Assembly (NCBI RefSeq): GCF_022601875.1
Contig: NZ_JAKVIP010000005.1
Span: 129,178-193,177, forward strand
Length of the DNA stretch: 64,000 bases
DNA from: Chryseobacterium sp. SSA4.19
GTDB taxonomy: Bacteria > Bacteroidota > Bacteroidia > Flavobacteriales > Weeksellaceae
Direction of reading: 5' to 3'
Below are positions 8,906-17,940 of the stretch, piece by piece. Within the stretch, counting starts at the first letter, position 1, and the number at the start of each line of letters is the position of its first letter. Both the position numbers and the translations under genes were made by a program. The notes beneath the pieces are model-generated. The model was not told where the DNA came from. It searched no databases and was given only the letters and a program-made list of their open reading frames with translations.

Positions 8906-10048
8906 TTAAGATATAAAAGTAACAACCAGATAAGTAATCCCTGCAACAATGGCTGAGATAGGAATGGTTAATACCCATGCCCAGAGAAGGCTTACGGTAA
9001 TTCCCCATCGTACGGCAGAAATCCTTTTCGTTAACCCTACTCCAATGATAGAACCTGTAATGGTGTGTGTCGTGGAAACTGGAATCCCAAAGTGATCTGT
9101 AATGAACAGAGTAATGGCTCCTGCAGTTTCAGCACTTACCCCTTCAAGTGAAGTTACTTTTGTAATTTTTGTTCCCATCGTTTTGATGATCTTCCAGCCG
9201 CCGCTCATGGTTCCCAAGGCAATAGCCACAAAGGAAACCAGAGGAACCCAGATATAATGCTGGGCAAAATAATCAAACCGGTCTGCAGAAGCAACATTCA
9301 GATATTCTGCATCCTGAAGCATATTAACGTGATAATAAATCACCGCTGCACCGATAATTCCCATTACTTTTTGGGCATCATTTAAGCCATGTCCCAGACT
9401 GAATAACGCGGAAGAAGCCAGCTGCATTCTTTTGAAAGACTTATCTGCCTTGTGTGGGTTGGACCTCTTATAAAGGTGAACAATAATTAATGTAATGATA
9501 ATCGAGATAATCATCCCTATGATCGGAGCCATGAAAATGAACAGGAAAATAGGAATTACTTTATCAAACTTCACAACACTTTGAGTCATCACCTGTTCAA
9601 AAGCTTCCTTACAAGTATCCCAGGCACCTAACCCGGGCTGAGCAGCTGCCACATCATGATAATCCATCATAAAGGCGTGCATCAGGGCTGCACCCAAGAA
9701 CCCTCCTATCAGCGTATGGGATGACGAAGAAGGAATACCAAACCACCAGGTTAAAAGATTCCAGGCAATTGCCGCAACCAGCCCGGAAAATATGACTTCC
9801 AGGGTAATAAAATTCTCATTGACGGTCTTGGCAATTGTGTTACCGATTTTAAATTCACCGATGATATACGCAGCGATAAAAAAAGCCGCAAAATTCCAGA
9901 GCGCTGCCCACAAAACAGCCTGGAACGGAGTTAAAACTTTTGTGGAAACAATAGTCGCAATTGAATTGGCCGCATCATGGAAACCATTAATGTAATCGAA
10001 GATTAAAGCCAGCGCAATAATAACTATAAGTAAAATAGGAAATTCCAT
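8906..10048 (-). CDS. Low-affinity inorganic phosphate transporter, Pit family
   Basis: 380 residues with about ten membrane segments. The two inverted PHO4 repeats are clear: DYINGFHDAANSIATIVST (about 18-36) and SLGHGLNDAQKVMGIIGA, plus the PSSSSHTLIGGFLGA and PVSTTHTITGSIIGVG pore motifs. Pit proteins are H+ or Na+-coupled phosphate (metal phosphate) carriers of the inner membrane. It lies 20 bases downstream of a DUF47 gene, the standard Pit partner. Confidence 0.93.
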   Translation of the reverse strand: MEFPILLIVIIALALIFDYINGFHDAANSIATIVSTKVLTPFQAVLWAALWNFAAFFIAAYIIGEFKIGNTIAKTVNENFITLEVIFSGLVAAIAWNLLTWWFGIPSSSSHTLIGGFLGAALMHAFMMDYHDVAAAQPGLGAWDTCKEAFEQVMTQSVVKFDKVIPIFLFIFMAPIIGMIISIIITLIIVHLYKRSNPHKADKSFKRMQLASSALFSLGHGLNDAQKVMGIIGAAVIYYHVNMLQDAEYLNVASADRFDYFAQHYIWVPLVSFVAIALGTMSGGWKIIKTMGTKITKVTSLEGVSAETAGAITLFITDHFGIPVSTTHTITGSIIGVGLTKRISAVRWGITVSLLWAWVLTIPISAIVAGITYLVVTFIS

Positions 10049-10068
10049 TGTTTAATTATAATTATTAA

Positions 10069-10707
10069 TTAAGCGTATTTGATCATTATATTCTCGATGG
10101 TATTAGCCACGTCTTCAGCTTTGTCAGTGACTACTTCAAGATAGTTAAGTACGGATGAAACTTTGATAATATTGATGGCGTCATTGGTTTCAAACAATTC
10201 CACCATTGAATTGGAAAGAAGATCGTCTGCAATGTTTTCAATAGAATTTACTTTGATACAGGCTTCTTTTACCTGCTCCATGTTTTTAAACCCTTTCAGG
10301 TTCTTCATTGCATTCTGGATTTCAAGACATGCTTTGTGGATCAGTAAAGAAAAATCCGAATAAGCCTTCATCTCAGGCGATTTGTATAAGAAAATATATT
10401 TTGTGGATGCATAAATATAATCAGCAATATCATCTAATCCTGTTGCCAGCGTGTGGATATCTTCCCTGTCAAAAGGAGTAATAAAATTTTTACCAAGCTC
10501 TACGAAGATTTCGTGGGTCAACTCATCATTTTTGTGCTCATAGTCACTCATCTTTTTCAACATAGAATCATCATTAAGATCGAAGTCTTTGATTCCGGTG
10601 TTAAACTCTTCAGACATTGCAACCAGGTTTTCAGTTACTTTTTCAAAAAGCACAAAGAAGATTTTATCTTTGGGTTGAAAAGCGTGGAAAATATTACCAA
10701 TTCCCAT
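10069..10707 (-). CDS. DUF47/PhoU-like partner of Pit transporter
   Basis: 212 residues, all-helical, opening with the FHAFQPKDKIFFVLFEKV block typical of DUF47 (PhoU_div). The ExxxD pattern ADYIYASTKYIF and the repeated helical ELFETNDAINIIKVS, EVVTDKAEDVANTIE are family marks; such helices bind metal clusters in PhoU homologues. The protein is thought to modulate the neighbouring Pit permease. First gene of a two-gene transcript. Confidence 0.9.
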   Translation of the reverse strand: MGIGNIFHAFQPKDKIFFVLFEKVTENLVAMSEEFNTGIKDFDLNDDSMLKKMSDYEHKNDELTHEIFVELGKNFITPFDREDIHTLATGLDDIADYIYASTKYIFLYKSPEMKAYSDFSLLIHKACLEIQNAMKNLKGFKNMEQVKEACIKVNSIENIADDLLSNSMVELFETNDAINIIKVSSVLNYLEVVTDKAEDVANTIENIMIKYA

Positions 10708-10813
10708 TTTTAAGTATTTATAATTTCGTGTGCAAATTTCTTAAAAAAGTGCCTTACCAAAAAGCATATAACATTAAGTTTTGTTAACATTGATTTCACC
10801 TCTCATTACGGCA

Positions 10814-10840
10814 TAAAAAAACCGGCACTAAAGCCGGTTT
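10814..10840 (-). terminator. Intrinsic terminator after DEAD-box helicase
   Basis: On the minus strand AAACCGGC and GCCGGTTT pair across a 6-base loop and are followed by TTTTTTTATG. It closes the helicase transcript. Confidence 0.85.
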
Positions 10841-10857
10841 ATATCATTGAAATGAGT

Positions 10858-12549
10858 TTAGTTAGCTTCTTCAGCCCTCATATCTTTTCCTCTGAATTTC
10901 ATTGAAGAAATATTGCTTAAAAGATCTCCTTTGAACGATTTTTCAATCTCAAAGAAAGAAAATTTCTCCAATATTTCTATATCTCCGATTTCCGCTCTCT
11001 TTTTGCTCTTTCCTGTTGAAGTTGCTTTATTGATGATATCCAGAACATCGAGCTTTTTCAACTGGTCTTTTTTACCTAGGTTAAAGAAAAACCGAACCAT
11101 ATTTTCATTGCTTTTCCTAGGTTTTCCTCCGCGTTCTCTTCTCTCGCCGTTTCTTTCACCTCTGTCGCGGTCTCTTCCTCTGTCACGGTCTCTGCGGTCG
11201 CCTCTTCCTCCTTCGTCTCTGCTGCTCAGTTTCTGTTCTATTACATCATGTCTGTCTTTATAATACAGGGCAAGATCTTTCAACTGGAACTGAAGAAGCT
11301 TGTGGGCAAGCTCTTCCTTTGTAAACGCTGATAAATCAGGAATTAAAGAATCATCGAACTCAAAGAAATCTTCGTGTATCTCAAAAAGGCTTTCAAAAAC
11401 ACCTCCAACCTGGGCTTTTATGATTTCCTCTCCCGTAGGAATTTTTCCCTCGTTGATATCAATCTTGGTTACAGCCTTGATCTGCTTCAGTTTTCTGCTT
11501 TCTTCAGGTTTAATCAAAGAAATTGAAACACCGTCTTTCCCTGCTCTACCGGTTCTCCCGCTTCGGTGAACGAAAACTTCAGGATCATCCGGCAAAGAAT
11601 AATGAACCACGTGAGTCAGTGAATTCACATCAAGTCCTCTTGCTGCAACATCGGTTGCTACAAGGATATCAATGTTCTTCAACCTGAACTTCTTCATTAC
11701 CGTATCTCTTTGTGCCTGAGAAAGGTCGCCATGAAGCGCATCTGCGGCATAACCGTTCTGCATTAAGAAATCAGCAACCTCCTGGGTTTCCATTCTGGTT
11801 CTGCAGAAGATAATCGAATACTGATTAGGGTTTGCATCGATAAGACGCTTTAACGCTTCTTTTTTCTGACGGTAACCTGCTACATAATATTCATGCTTGA
11901 TATTCTTCTTAACCTCGTTAATAGAACCTACAGAAATCCTGTGCGGCTTGGTCAGGTAATTTTTAGAAATTCGTTCTACTTCCTTACTCATGGTAGCAGA
12001 AAATAAAAATGTCTGCTTTGTTTCAGGAGTTTCGCTTAAAATGGTTTCCAGTTCGTCTTTGAAACCCATGGAAAGCATTTCGTCAGCTTCATCCAATACC
12101 AACCAGTGAATCGCTGAAAAATCAAGCGCTTTTCTGTTGATAAGGTCAATAACTCTACCGGGAGTTCCCACAATAATCTGCGGCTTATCCTTAAGAGATC
12201 TCATCTGGTCCATAATACTGCTTCCACCATACACTGCTGTCGTTTTGATGTCTTTCATGTATTTGGAATAGTTTTTAATGTCTTTTGTAATCTGAAGACA
12301 TAATTCCCGTGTCGGACAAAGCACCAAAAATTGGATTTTGCGACTCGTATCGTCAATCATATCCAAAATCGGAAGCGAAAATGCTGCTGTTTTGCCTGTC
12401 CCTGTCTGCGCAAGTGCGATCAAATCGCGAATATCTGAAAGAATGAAAGGGATAGTCTGTTTTTGGATTTCTGTCGGGCTTTCGTAACCCAGTTCGCCAA
12501 TCGCCTTAAGAATATCAGGACTTAAATTGGACTCCGTAAATAAATTCAT
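10858..12549 (-). CDS. DEAD-box RNA helicase, DeaD/CsdA-like with RNA-binding tail
   Basis: 563 residues. Core motifs: AQTGTGKT (47-54), PTREL (80-83 region), TPGR, DEAD (153-156), SAT and HRSGRTGRAG. After the helicase core comes a highly charged Arg/Asp/Gly-rich linker (about 443-480, RDRDRGRDRDRGER) and a C-terminal DbpA-type RNA-binding fold (MVRFFFNLGKKDQLKKLDVLDII, FKGDLLSNISSMKFRGKDMR). Such enzymes act in cold adaptation, ribosome assembly and mRNA decay. The repeat-rich linker is encoded by near-repetitive DNA at 11130-11230. It reads from a TATCTTTG promoter at 12570-12577. Confidence 0.93.
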   Translation of the reverse strand: MNLFTESNLSPDILKAIGELGYESPTEIQKQTIPFILSDIRDLIALAQTGTGKTAAFSLPILDMIDDTSRKIQFLVLCPTRELCLQITKDIKNYSKYMKDIKTTAVYGGSSIMDQMRSLKDKPQIIVGTPGRVIDLINRKALDFSAIHWLVLDEADEMLSMGFKDELETILSETPETKQTFLFSATMSKEVERISKNYLTKPHRISVGSINEVKKNIKHEYYVAGYRQKKEALKRLIDANPNQYSIIFCRTRMETQEVADFLMQNGYAADALHGDLSQAQRDTVMKKFRLKNIDILVATDVAARGLDVNSLTHVVHYSLPDDPEVFVHRSGRTGRAGKDGVSISLIKPEESRKLKQIKAVTKIDINEGKIPTGEEIIKAQVGGVFESLFEIHEDFFEFDDSLIPDLSAFTKEELAHKLLQFQLKDLALYYKDRHDVIEQKLSSRDEGGRGDRRDRDRGRDRDRGERNGERRERGGKPRKSNENMVRFFFNLGKKDQLKKLDVLDIINKATSTGKSKKRAEIGDIEILEKFSFFEIEKSFKGDLLSNISSMKFRGKDMRAEEAN

Positions 12550-12569
12550 TAAATATTTTAAAATTTTTG

Positions 12570-12577
12570 CAAAGATA
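12570..12577 (-). promoter_or_regulatory. TAnnTTTG promoter box of the DeaD-like helicase
   Basis: TATCTTTG on the minus strand, 20 bases before the ATG (complement of 12547-12549). It shares a 255-base AT-rich divergent region with the DUF2461 promoter. Confidence 0.65.
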
Positions 12578-12781
12578 CAACTATTATTTGAATTATGTTT
12601 TAACTTTTGTTACAGATATAATAATTTAACGTTCATTTATTATTATTCTTTTATAATTTTTGCATTAAAACTATACTTTTTTTAATATTTATTTAATTAA
12701 TATTCTTTTTAATCTCTACTTTAGGGTTTTAAAAACTTATTTAAATAATTCTAATGTCTATTGCTGTTAGCAGTTTTTAGG

Positions 12782-12789
12782 TATCTTTG
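12782..12789 (+). promoter_or_regulatory. TAnnTTTG promoter box of the DUF2461 gene
   Basis: TATCTTTG with TTG at 12761-12763 as the -33 element (18-base spacing). The ATG at 12805 follows 15 bases later, so the leader is very short. Confidence 0.65.
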
Positions 12790-12804
12790 ATATAAAACAC
12801 CCTT

Positions 12805-13470
12805 ATGCCAGTTTCAATCTCTCATCATGTATTTGATTTCCTTGAAAAACTTACGATGCATAACAACCGTGAATGGTTTACTGAAAATAAGCATCTTTAT
12901 ACAGAAGCCCTGGAAAATATCATTGCTTTCCTGGAAGACCTCATCACCGAAATGTCCGCATTTGATCCGGAGCTGGCAAAAATCGATGCTAAAAAATCTT
13001 TGTTCCGCATTTACCGTGATACCCGTTTTTCAAAAGATAAAATTCCGTACAAAACCAATTTCGGTGCTTCTCTCGGGATGGGGAAAGGCAGTCAGAAAGG
13101 CGGATATTACCTTCACCTGGAACCCGGAAAATCATTTATTGCCGGAGGGATTTATATGCCGGAAGCTTCTGTTTTACGGGAACTGAGGAAAGAAATCTCG
13201 CTGTACGGAAAAGATTTTCTTTCGGTAATAAACAATAAAGATTTCAGGAAATATTTTCCTGAGCTCGACCAGGATGATAAACTGAAAAAAATACCTCAGG
13301 GTTTTGAAAAAGATGATCCGATGGCAGAATATCTGAAACTCAAAAGCTTTATTGTTGTTTATGATCTAAAAGACAATGAAATTACGGATAAAAACGCGGT
13401 AAGAAACCTGACAGAAATTTTTTCAGCCATGAAGCCATTTAACGACTTTTTAAATGCTTCGCTACTCTAA
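12805..13470 (+). CDS. DUF2461 (TIGR02453) protein
   Basis: 221 residues with the DUF2461 landmarks: FLEKLTMHNNREWFTENK at the N-terminus, SLFRIYRDTRFSKDKIPYKTNFGA in the middle and GGYYLHLEPGKSFIAGGIYMP. The Arg-Asp-x-Arg-Phe block is invariant in the family. A soluble protein of unknown biochemical function found in bacteria and fungi. It stands alone with its own promoter. Confidence 0.88.
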   Translation: MPVSISHHVFDFLEKLTMHNNREWFTENKHLYTEALENIIAFLEDLITEMSAFDPELAKIDAKKSLFRIYRDTRFSKDKIPYKTNFGASLGMGKGSQKGGYYLHLEPGKSFIAGGIYMPEASVLRELRKEISLYGKDFLSVINNKDFRKYFPELDQDDKLKKIPQGFEKDDPMAEYLKLKSFIVVYDLKDNEITDKNAVRNLTEIFSAMKPFNDFLNASLL

Positions 13471-13573
13471 CCATAACTTTACAATCCACAGCTTTTAAAA
13501 TATTTTTATATAAAATACTGAATTTCAGTATTTTAAAACTATTACGTTTTAACACTAATTTAACATTTTTGCG

Positions 13574-13581
13574 TATATTTG
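13574..13581 (+). promoter_or_regulatory. TAnnTTTG promoter box of the FkbM/flippase pair
   Basis: TATATTTG 22 bases before the FkbM ATG at 13603. The frame is open back to a TTG inside this box, but that start would lie upstream of transcription, which supports the ATG. Confidence 0.65.
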
Positions 13582-13602
13582 CCACCTTACAAAAGCATTA
13601 CG

Positions 13603-14397
13603 ATGTCCCTGTATCAAAGAATTGCTGAAAAACTGCAATACATCAGCCCGGGTTTTTATAAGAGAAGGTTCTTTAAAAGCTTACATGGTCTTAATAAAGA
13701 AAATTTTTCTGCAAGAAACGTAGAGCCTGAACTGGTGTGGATTAAAGAATTTCTACCTAAAAATGCCGTCATCTTTGATATTGGTGCCAATGTAGGAGCT
13801 TTTTTGTACCAGCTGGAAAACAAGCTGAATCACAAACACATTTATGGTTTCGAACCGAATAAAAAGCTTTATACACGCCTGAAAAGGCTGTTTCCGGGTA
13901 TGAAGATTCTTCCTTTGGCACTTTCCGATGAAAATACTACCGCTGAATTTAAAGTCCCGATTATTAACGGCAAAATGATTGCTTCGAGAGGAACCCTGAA
14001 TACCGAATACAAGGAAAAAGGCGAAGAAAAAAGCTATACCGAAAAAGTAAAAGTCATTAAACTTGACGACTGGGCAGCTGCTGAACATCTGCAAAGACTT
14101 GATTTCATTAAAATTGATGTGGAAGGAAATGAAATGAAAACCCTTTTCGGAGCAAGAGAAACCATCAGGCAGTTTTCTCCTACGTTAATGGTTGAAATGG
14201 AACAGAGACATCACGACACACCGATCTGGAAAGAGATTTCAGAAGTTGAATCCTGGAATTATGATGCCCATTATCTTAACCGCCATACTTTCGAACTTGA
14301 AAAGCTAACGGAAGAAATCCTGCTGAGCAATACCAGCGACGAAAAGAATAAGACCGAATACATCAACAACATCATTTTTACCCCTAAAAGCCAATAG
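13603..14397 (+). CDS. FkbM-family methyltransferase
   Basis: 264 residues. SAM motif I is VIFDIGANVGAF (about 56-67), followed by IYGFEPNKKLYTRLK, LPLALSDEN, KLDDW and DFIKIDVEGNEMKTLFGA, the order typical of Methyltransf_21/FkbM enzymes. These O-methylate sugars or other small molecules. The gene ends 4 bases before a polysaccharide flippase, so a role in methylating a surface or exported glycan is inferred. Cytosolic. Confidence 0.87.
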   Translation: MSLYQRIAEKLQYISPGFYKRRFFKSLHGLNKENFSARNVEPELVWIKEFLPKNAVIFDIGANVGAFLYQLENKLNHKHIYGFEPNKKLYTRLKRLFPGMKILPLALSDENTTAEFKVPIINGKMIASRGTLNTEYKEKGEEKSYTEKVKVIKLDDWAAAEHLQRLDFIKIDVEGNEMKTLFGARETIRQFSPTLMVEMEQRHHDTPIWKEISEVESWNYDAHYLNRHTFELEKLTEEILLSNTSDEKNKTEYINNIIFTPKSQ

Positions 14398-14401
14398 AAA
14401 G

Positions 14402-15904
14402 ATGAGCGTAGTTGCAAGACAGGGTTTTAAATATTCAGTTATCGGATATATCGGTTTTTTAATAGGAATGATTTCGGCTATTTTCATTGTTCCTATTGAT
14501 CTTGGGTTCTACGGAACACTCCGTTATATTATGTCGACTGCTGAGATGCTCGTTCCTTTTGTTGTTTTCGGAATTTCATACTCCAATGTGAAGTTCTTCC
14601 TAAAAGTAAACGAAGACGGAAAACGGCAGAATATGCTTTCCCTTTCTTTAGCAGCGGTTTTTTTTAATTTTATTATTTTCCTGGTTTTCTTTTTTCTGAT
14701 CCCCTACATGTATCCGGCATTTAAAAACATGAAAGTCTGGAAGATTAAAGAAACTATTCTTCCACTGATTTTACTGCTTTCTTTCTGTGCTATTTTTAAC
14801 AAATATATCTTAAATTACAAAAGGATTGTTGTGACCAACATTTTCGATAATCTTTTCCCGAAGATTGCCAATTTAGGAGCATTCCTTATATTCATGTACC
14901 TGGGTTCACAGTATGCAGAAACCTCATCAGTACCGGAAAATACTGCATTTATATTCTTTTTCGGAATGTTTGTTCTGATGCTTTTCGGATACATTTATTA
15001 CGCCAACAGGCTTGAAAAGATAAAATTTGATTTCAGCACAGATTATTTCAGGAAAGACAATTTTTATAAGGAATTTGCAACCTATAGCTTCTTCGGGTTC
15101 CTGGGAACATTTGGAAATTATATGGCCATCAACAGCTTTATGATTGGTGAATATCTGGGAATGGAGGAAAACGGAATCTACAGCGTCCTGCTTGCTTTGG
15201 TTTCATTAATTTCCATTCCGCAACTCGGGCTTTTCAACATTTCCGCACCGATTATCAGTAAGAACCTGGCAGACGGAGATATGGAAGACCTGGACAGATT
15301 TCATAAAAAAACATCACTGACCATTTATTTTTTAGGCGCTGTTCTGTTCTCATGTATTATGGTAGGGTTTCCCTACTTAACGTATTTTATGCCTAAAAAC
15401 GGAATGATGTTACGAGAATACGAACCTGTAATCTGGATTTGGGGATCTGCTGTCTTGGTTGATTTGGCAACGGGTTTTAACGGGAATATTATTTCACTTT
15501 CAAAGTATTACAAATTTAATATCCTGATGATGCTTTTACTCGCAGGATTAACAGTAGGGCTGAATGTATATTTTATTAAGCACACGGAATTAAAACTGAT
15601 CGGGATTGCTTTATCCACGGCAATTTCCCTGACCCTGTATAATGTGATTAAAATCGCATTCAATTACTTTGTATTTAAAGTTTCACCGTTAAGTATTGAA
15701 ATGATCTTCGTATCGATCATCTGTACGCTGGCCATAACCGTAGCCATTGTTTTACCGAATTTCAGCAATAATTTCATCAACCTGATGTACAAACCGGCTG
15801 TTGTATTACTGTTGATCTTTATCGGGAATTATTTTACGAAAATTTTTCCGCTAGAGGATTATTTAAATAAAAACTTTATTAAAAGTATCTTTAAATTCAA
15901 ATAG
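14402..15904 (+). CDS. Wzx-like polysaccharide flippase (MOP superfamily)
   Basis: 500 residues, about 12-14 hydrophobic segments. N-terminus SVVARQGFKYSVIGYIGFLIGMIS resembles the first helix of Polysacc_synt proteins, and the middle GIYSVLLALVSLISIPQLGLFNISAPIIS with the repeat near residue 300 fits the two-bundle MOP fold. It should move lipid-linked sugar units across the inner membrane. It starts 4 bases after FkbM and its 3' end overlaps the convergent glycosyltransferase by 8 bases. Confidence 0.85.
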   Translation: MSVVARQGFKYSVIGYIGFLIGMISAIFIVPIDLGFYGTLRYIMSTAEMLVPFVVFGISYSNVKFFLKVNEDGKRQNMLSLSLAAVFFNFIIFLVFFFLIPYMYPAFKNMKVWKIKETILPLILLLSFCAIFNKYILNYKRIVVTNIFDNLFPKIANLGAFLIFMYLGSQYAETSSVPENTAFIFFFGMFVLMLFGYIYYANRLEKIKFDFSTDYFRKDNFYKEFATYSFFGFLGTFGNYMAINSFMIGEYLGMEENGIYSVLLALVSLISIPQLGLFNISAPIISKNLADGDMEDLDRFHKKTSLTIYFLGAVLFSCIMVGFPYLTYFMPKNGMMLREYEPVIWIWGSAVLVDLATGFNGNIISLSKYYKFNILMMLLLAGLTVGLNVYFIKHTELKLIGIALSTAISLTLYNVIKIAFNYFVFKVSPLSIEMIFVSIICTLAITVAIVLPNFSNNFINLMYKPAVVLLLIFIGNYFTKIFPLEDYLNKNFIKSIFKFK

Positions 15905-16943
15905 CCGTAAGCTGGTTCAAGACTTTTTCAGTTCTTTTCTGAACAGCTTCTTTAGCATACTTTTCCTGAAAGTCGAATGAAGTATCTTTAAGCATTTTAA
16001 ATTGCTCCAAGATATCTTTACGTTCAGGAATAATAAAATCTGATGCATACGGATAATTGACAGGAAAAATAGCCGGCTTACCGTATTTTATCGCGTCTCC
16101 TACATTTCCGGTCATTTTAGTTCGTCCGTACACTTCCGTCTGACTGAAAAATTCTGTTTCCTGCCGAATCGGGCACCACAGTACATCTGCCTGCTGCATT
16201 CTTTTTTCAAAGTCTTGAGGAGATACTCTTTCCGGAAAATAAGTCATGGTAATATTCAATGGCAGGCTTGATGATAATTCCTCCAACTGTTTTAACTCCT
16301 TCCCTTTTGCTTTACCCAGGAAAATAAATTCAAGATTTTCATCAGTCCGTAAATTTCTGATGGTATCAAAAATATGATTATAATCCCTTCTCTTTTGTGA
16401 TACGCCTCCTGGAATAGCAATGACCAATTCCTGTTTCGGCTGATGTTCAAAATTTCCGATATGGAAAACCGGAAGAAACCTTAGGCGGCCGGAAGATAAT
16501 CCTTCATCGAGTATTAAAAGATTTTTTGCTTTTTTAAACACTTCTGAAGCCTCAGACAATCCTTCTTTCCATAAAAGTTTGATTCTGTATAAAATATCTT
16601 CTTTAAATATGCTCTTTATCAGATCTAAACGTGAAGCGTTCATAAAATTGATATTATGAACAATGACTGCAGCATTGTACTTTTTCACAATAGCATGGAA
16701 AGTATTAAAGTAACGGTGAACCGTCCCAATAATAACAAGATCATATTTTTTTTTCTTCAGCTGCTCCAAGATCATTGAACTGTCTGATACAAAGGTATTC
16801 TGTCCTGAATTACTGATCTGACCTTTAACTTTCTCTGAAACATAATAATCGACTTGAAATTCATCAGAATCCTGCATAATTTCCATAAAGCCCTGCATGA
16901 TCTCCGCATGGGTATCTATTTCTATGTAGGCAATTTTTTTCAA
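15897..16943 (-). CDS. GT-B type glycosyltransferase-like protein
   Basis: 348 residues. The C-terminal half resembles the nucleotide-sugar domain of GT-B enzymes (LVIAIPGGVSQKRRDYN, LEFIFLGKAKGKEL, MQQADVLWCPIR, GNVGDAIKYGKPAIFP). The N-terminal half starts KKIAYIEIDTHAEI and shows a Rossmann-like alternation. No exact family can be named. The start codon is TTG (complement of 16941-16943), which itself sits at the end of a TACATTTG word; no ATG gives this conserved N-terminus. Part of the glycan group with the GT2 gene behind. Confidence 0.68.
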   Translation of the reverse strand: MKKIAYIEIDTHAEIMQGFMEIMQDSDEFQVDYYVSEKVKGQISNSGQNTFVSDSSMILEQLKKKKYDLVIIGTVHRYFNTFHAIVKKYNAAVIVHNINFMNASRLDLIKSIFKEDILYRIKLLWKEGLSEASEVFKKAKNLLILDEGLSSGRLRFLPVFHIGNFEHQPKQELVIAIPGGVSQKRRDYNHIFDTIRNLRTDENLEFIFLGKAKGKELKQLEELSSSLPLNITMTYFPERVSPQDFEKRMQQADVLWCPIRQETEFFSQTEVYGRTKMTGNVGDAIKYGKPAIFPVNYPYASDFIIPERKDILEQFKMLKDTSFDFQEKYAKEAVQKRTEKVLNQLTAI

Positions 16944-17010
16944 ATGTATATTTTTATTAACGAAAGATTAAAAATAAGCTGCTATTACAAATACAAATTA
17001 TCTCTGAAAA

Positions 17011-17865
17011 TTACATCTTCAGCCACTTTTTCTTAAGCATGTTCCAGCGCTGCCGGTTAATGATTTTTTGTTCGTCTCCGGAGATTTTTAATTCCAATTG
17101 GCGGGACCGGCACTTTTCATATGATTTGATTATTGCAAAAAAGAATGAAGCAGATTTGCTTTTCAGAGCTTCTTTTGATGATGCTATATAAGCCAGCCCT
17201 CTGTTTAATCCTAAAAAATAAAAATATCTCCCGTAATATTCTGCAGGTTTTATGGTATAGTCTGCACCCTTTACTTTAATCAGTTTTACATGCAGTTCGG
17301 ATAAAACCGCTTCTTTCCAGCCCAGATTTTCCAGTAAAATAGAATCGATATTATCCCAGCCCAGAGTTTCACGGATTCCTCCCATCTGAATATAGCTTTC
17401 TTTACGATAGGCTTTTACCGGTCCACGGACGTGATGCCTATTTGAATTCCCTTCATATTCCCAGCTTCCATTCTTTTCCACATATAAAAGTCCGCCTACG
17501 AGGCCATATTCCGGATGATCTTTAAAGGCTTCAGCTGTTTTTTCCAGATAATTTTCAGGAAGAATGATATCCGCATCAAACTTACAGATGATATCAAACT
17601 CATCCATATTTTGAGAATTCAATCCCTTTTTAAAAGCACTGACCACTTTGGATCCCGGCTGATGGGCTGACTTCTGCAGACTGACCGTGCTAAATCGGGA
17701 ATCGTGGCCGGTGTATTCTTTTATAATGTCTTCCGTTCTGTCCGTAGAACCGTCATTGACCACCACTATTTTAAAATCCTTATGTGTCTGCTGCTGCAAA
17801 GAATCCAGTGTCAGCGAAAGATGTACTTCTTCGTTATGCGCAGGAATGATGATTAAAAATTTCAA
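17011..17865 (-). CDS. Family 2 glycosyltransferase
   Basis: 284 residues of a GT-A fold enzyme. FLIIIPAHNEEVHLSLTLDSL at the N-terminus, VVVNDGSTDRTEDI (about 34-47) and the metal-binding DAD (97-99, CKFDADIILPENYL) are the GT2 signature. The C-terminal part after GGIRETLGWDNIDSILLENLGW is helical with no clear membrane segment. Start codon is TTG (complement of 17863-17865); an in-frame TGA lies 12 bases upstream, so no ATG is available. It is upstream of and likely co-transcribed with the GT-B gene. Confidence 0.88.
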   Translation of the reverse strand: MKFLIIIPAHNEEVHLSLTLDSLQQQTHKDFKIVVVNDGSTDRTEDIIKEYTGHDSRFSTVSLQKSAHQPGSKVVSAFKKGLNSQNMDEFDIICKFDADIILPENYLEKTAEAFKDHPEYGLVGGLLYVEKNGSWEYEGNSNRHHVRGPVKAYRKESYIQMGGIRETLGWDNIDSILLENLGWKEAVLSELHVKLIKVKGADYTIKPAEYYGRYFYFLGLNRGLAYIASSKEALKSKSASFFFAIIKSYEKCRSRQLELKISGDEQKIINRQRWNMLKKKWLKM

Positions 17866-17898
17866 GACAGATGATCATTAAGAATTGATGAATGATAC

Positions 17899-17927
17899 AT
17901 AATTACTGACCGATCATCAGTAATTAT
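17899..17927 (-). terminator. Hairpin after aspA, possible terminator
   Basis: TAATTACTGA / TCAGTAATTA stem (17900-17909 and 17917-17926) with a 7-base loop just downstream of the aspA stop. The U-tract is weak, so termination efficiency is doubtful. Confidence 0.45.
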
Positions 17928-17940
17928 TTATCATTTAATT

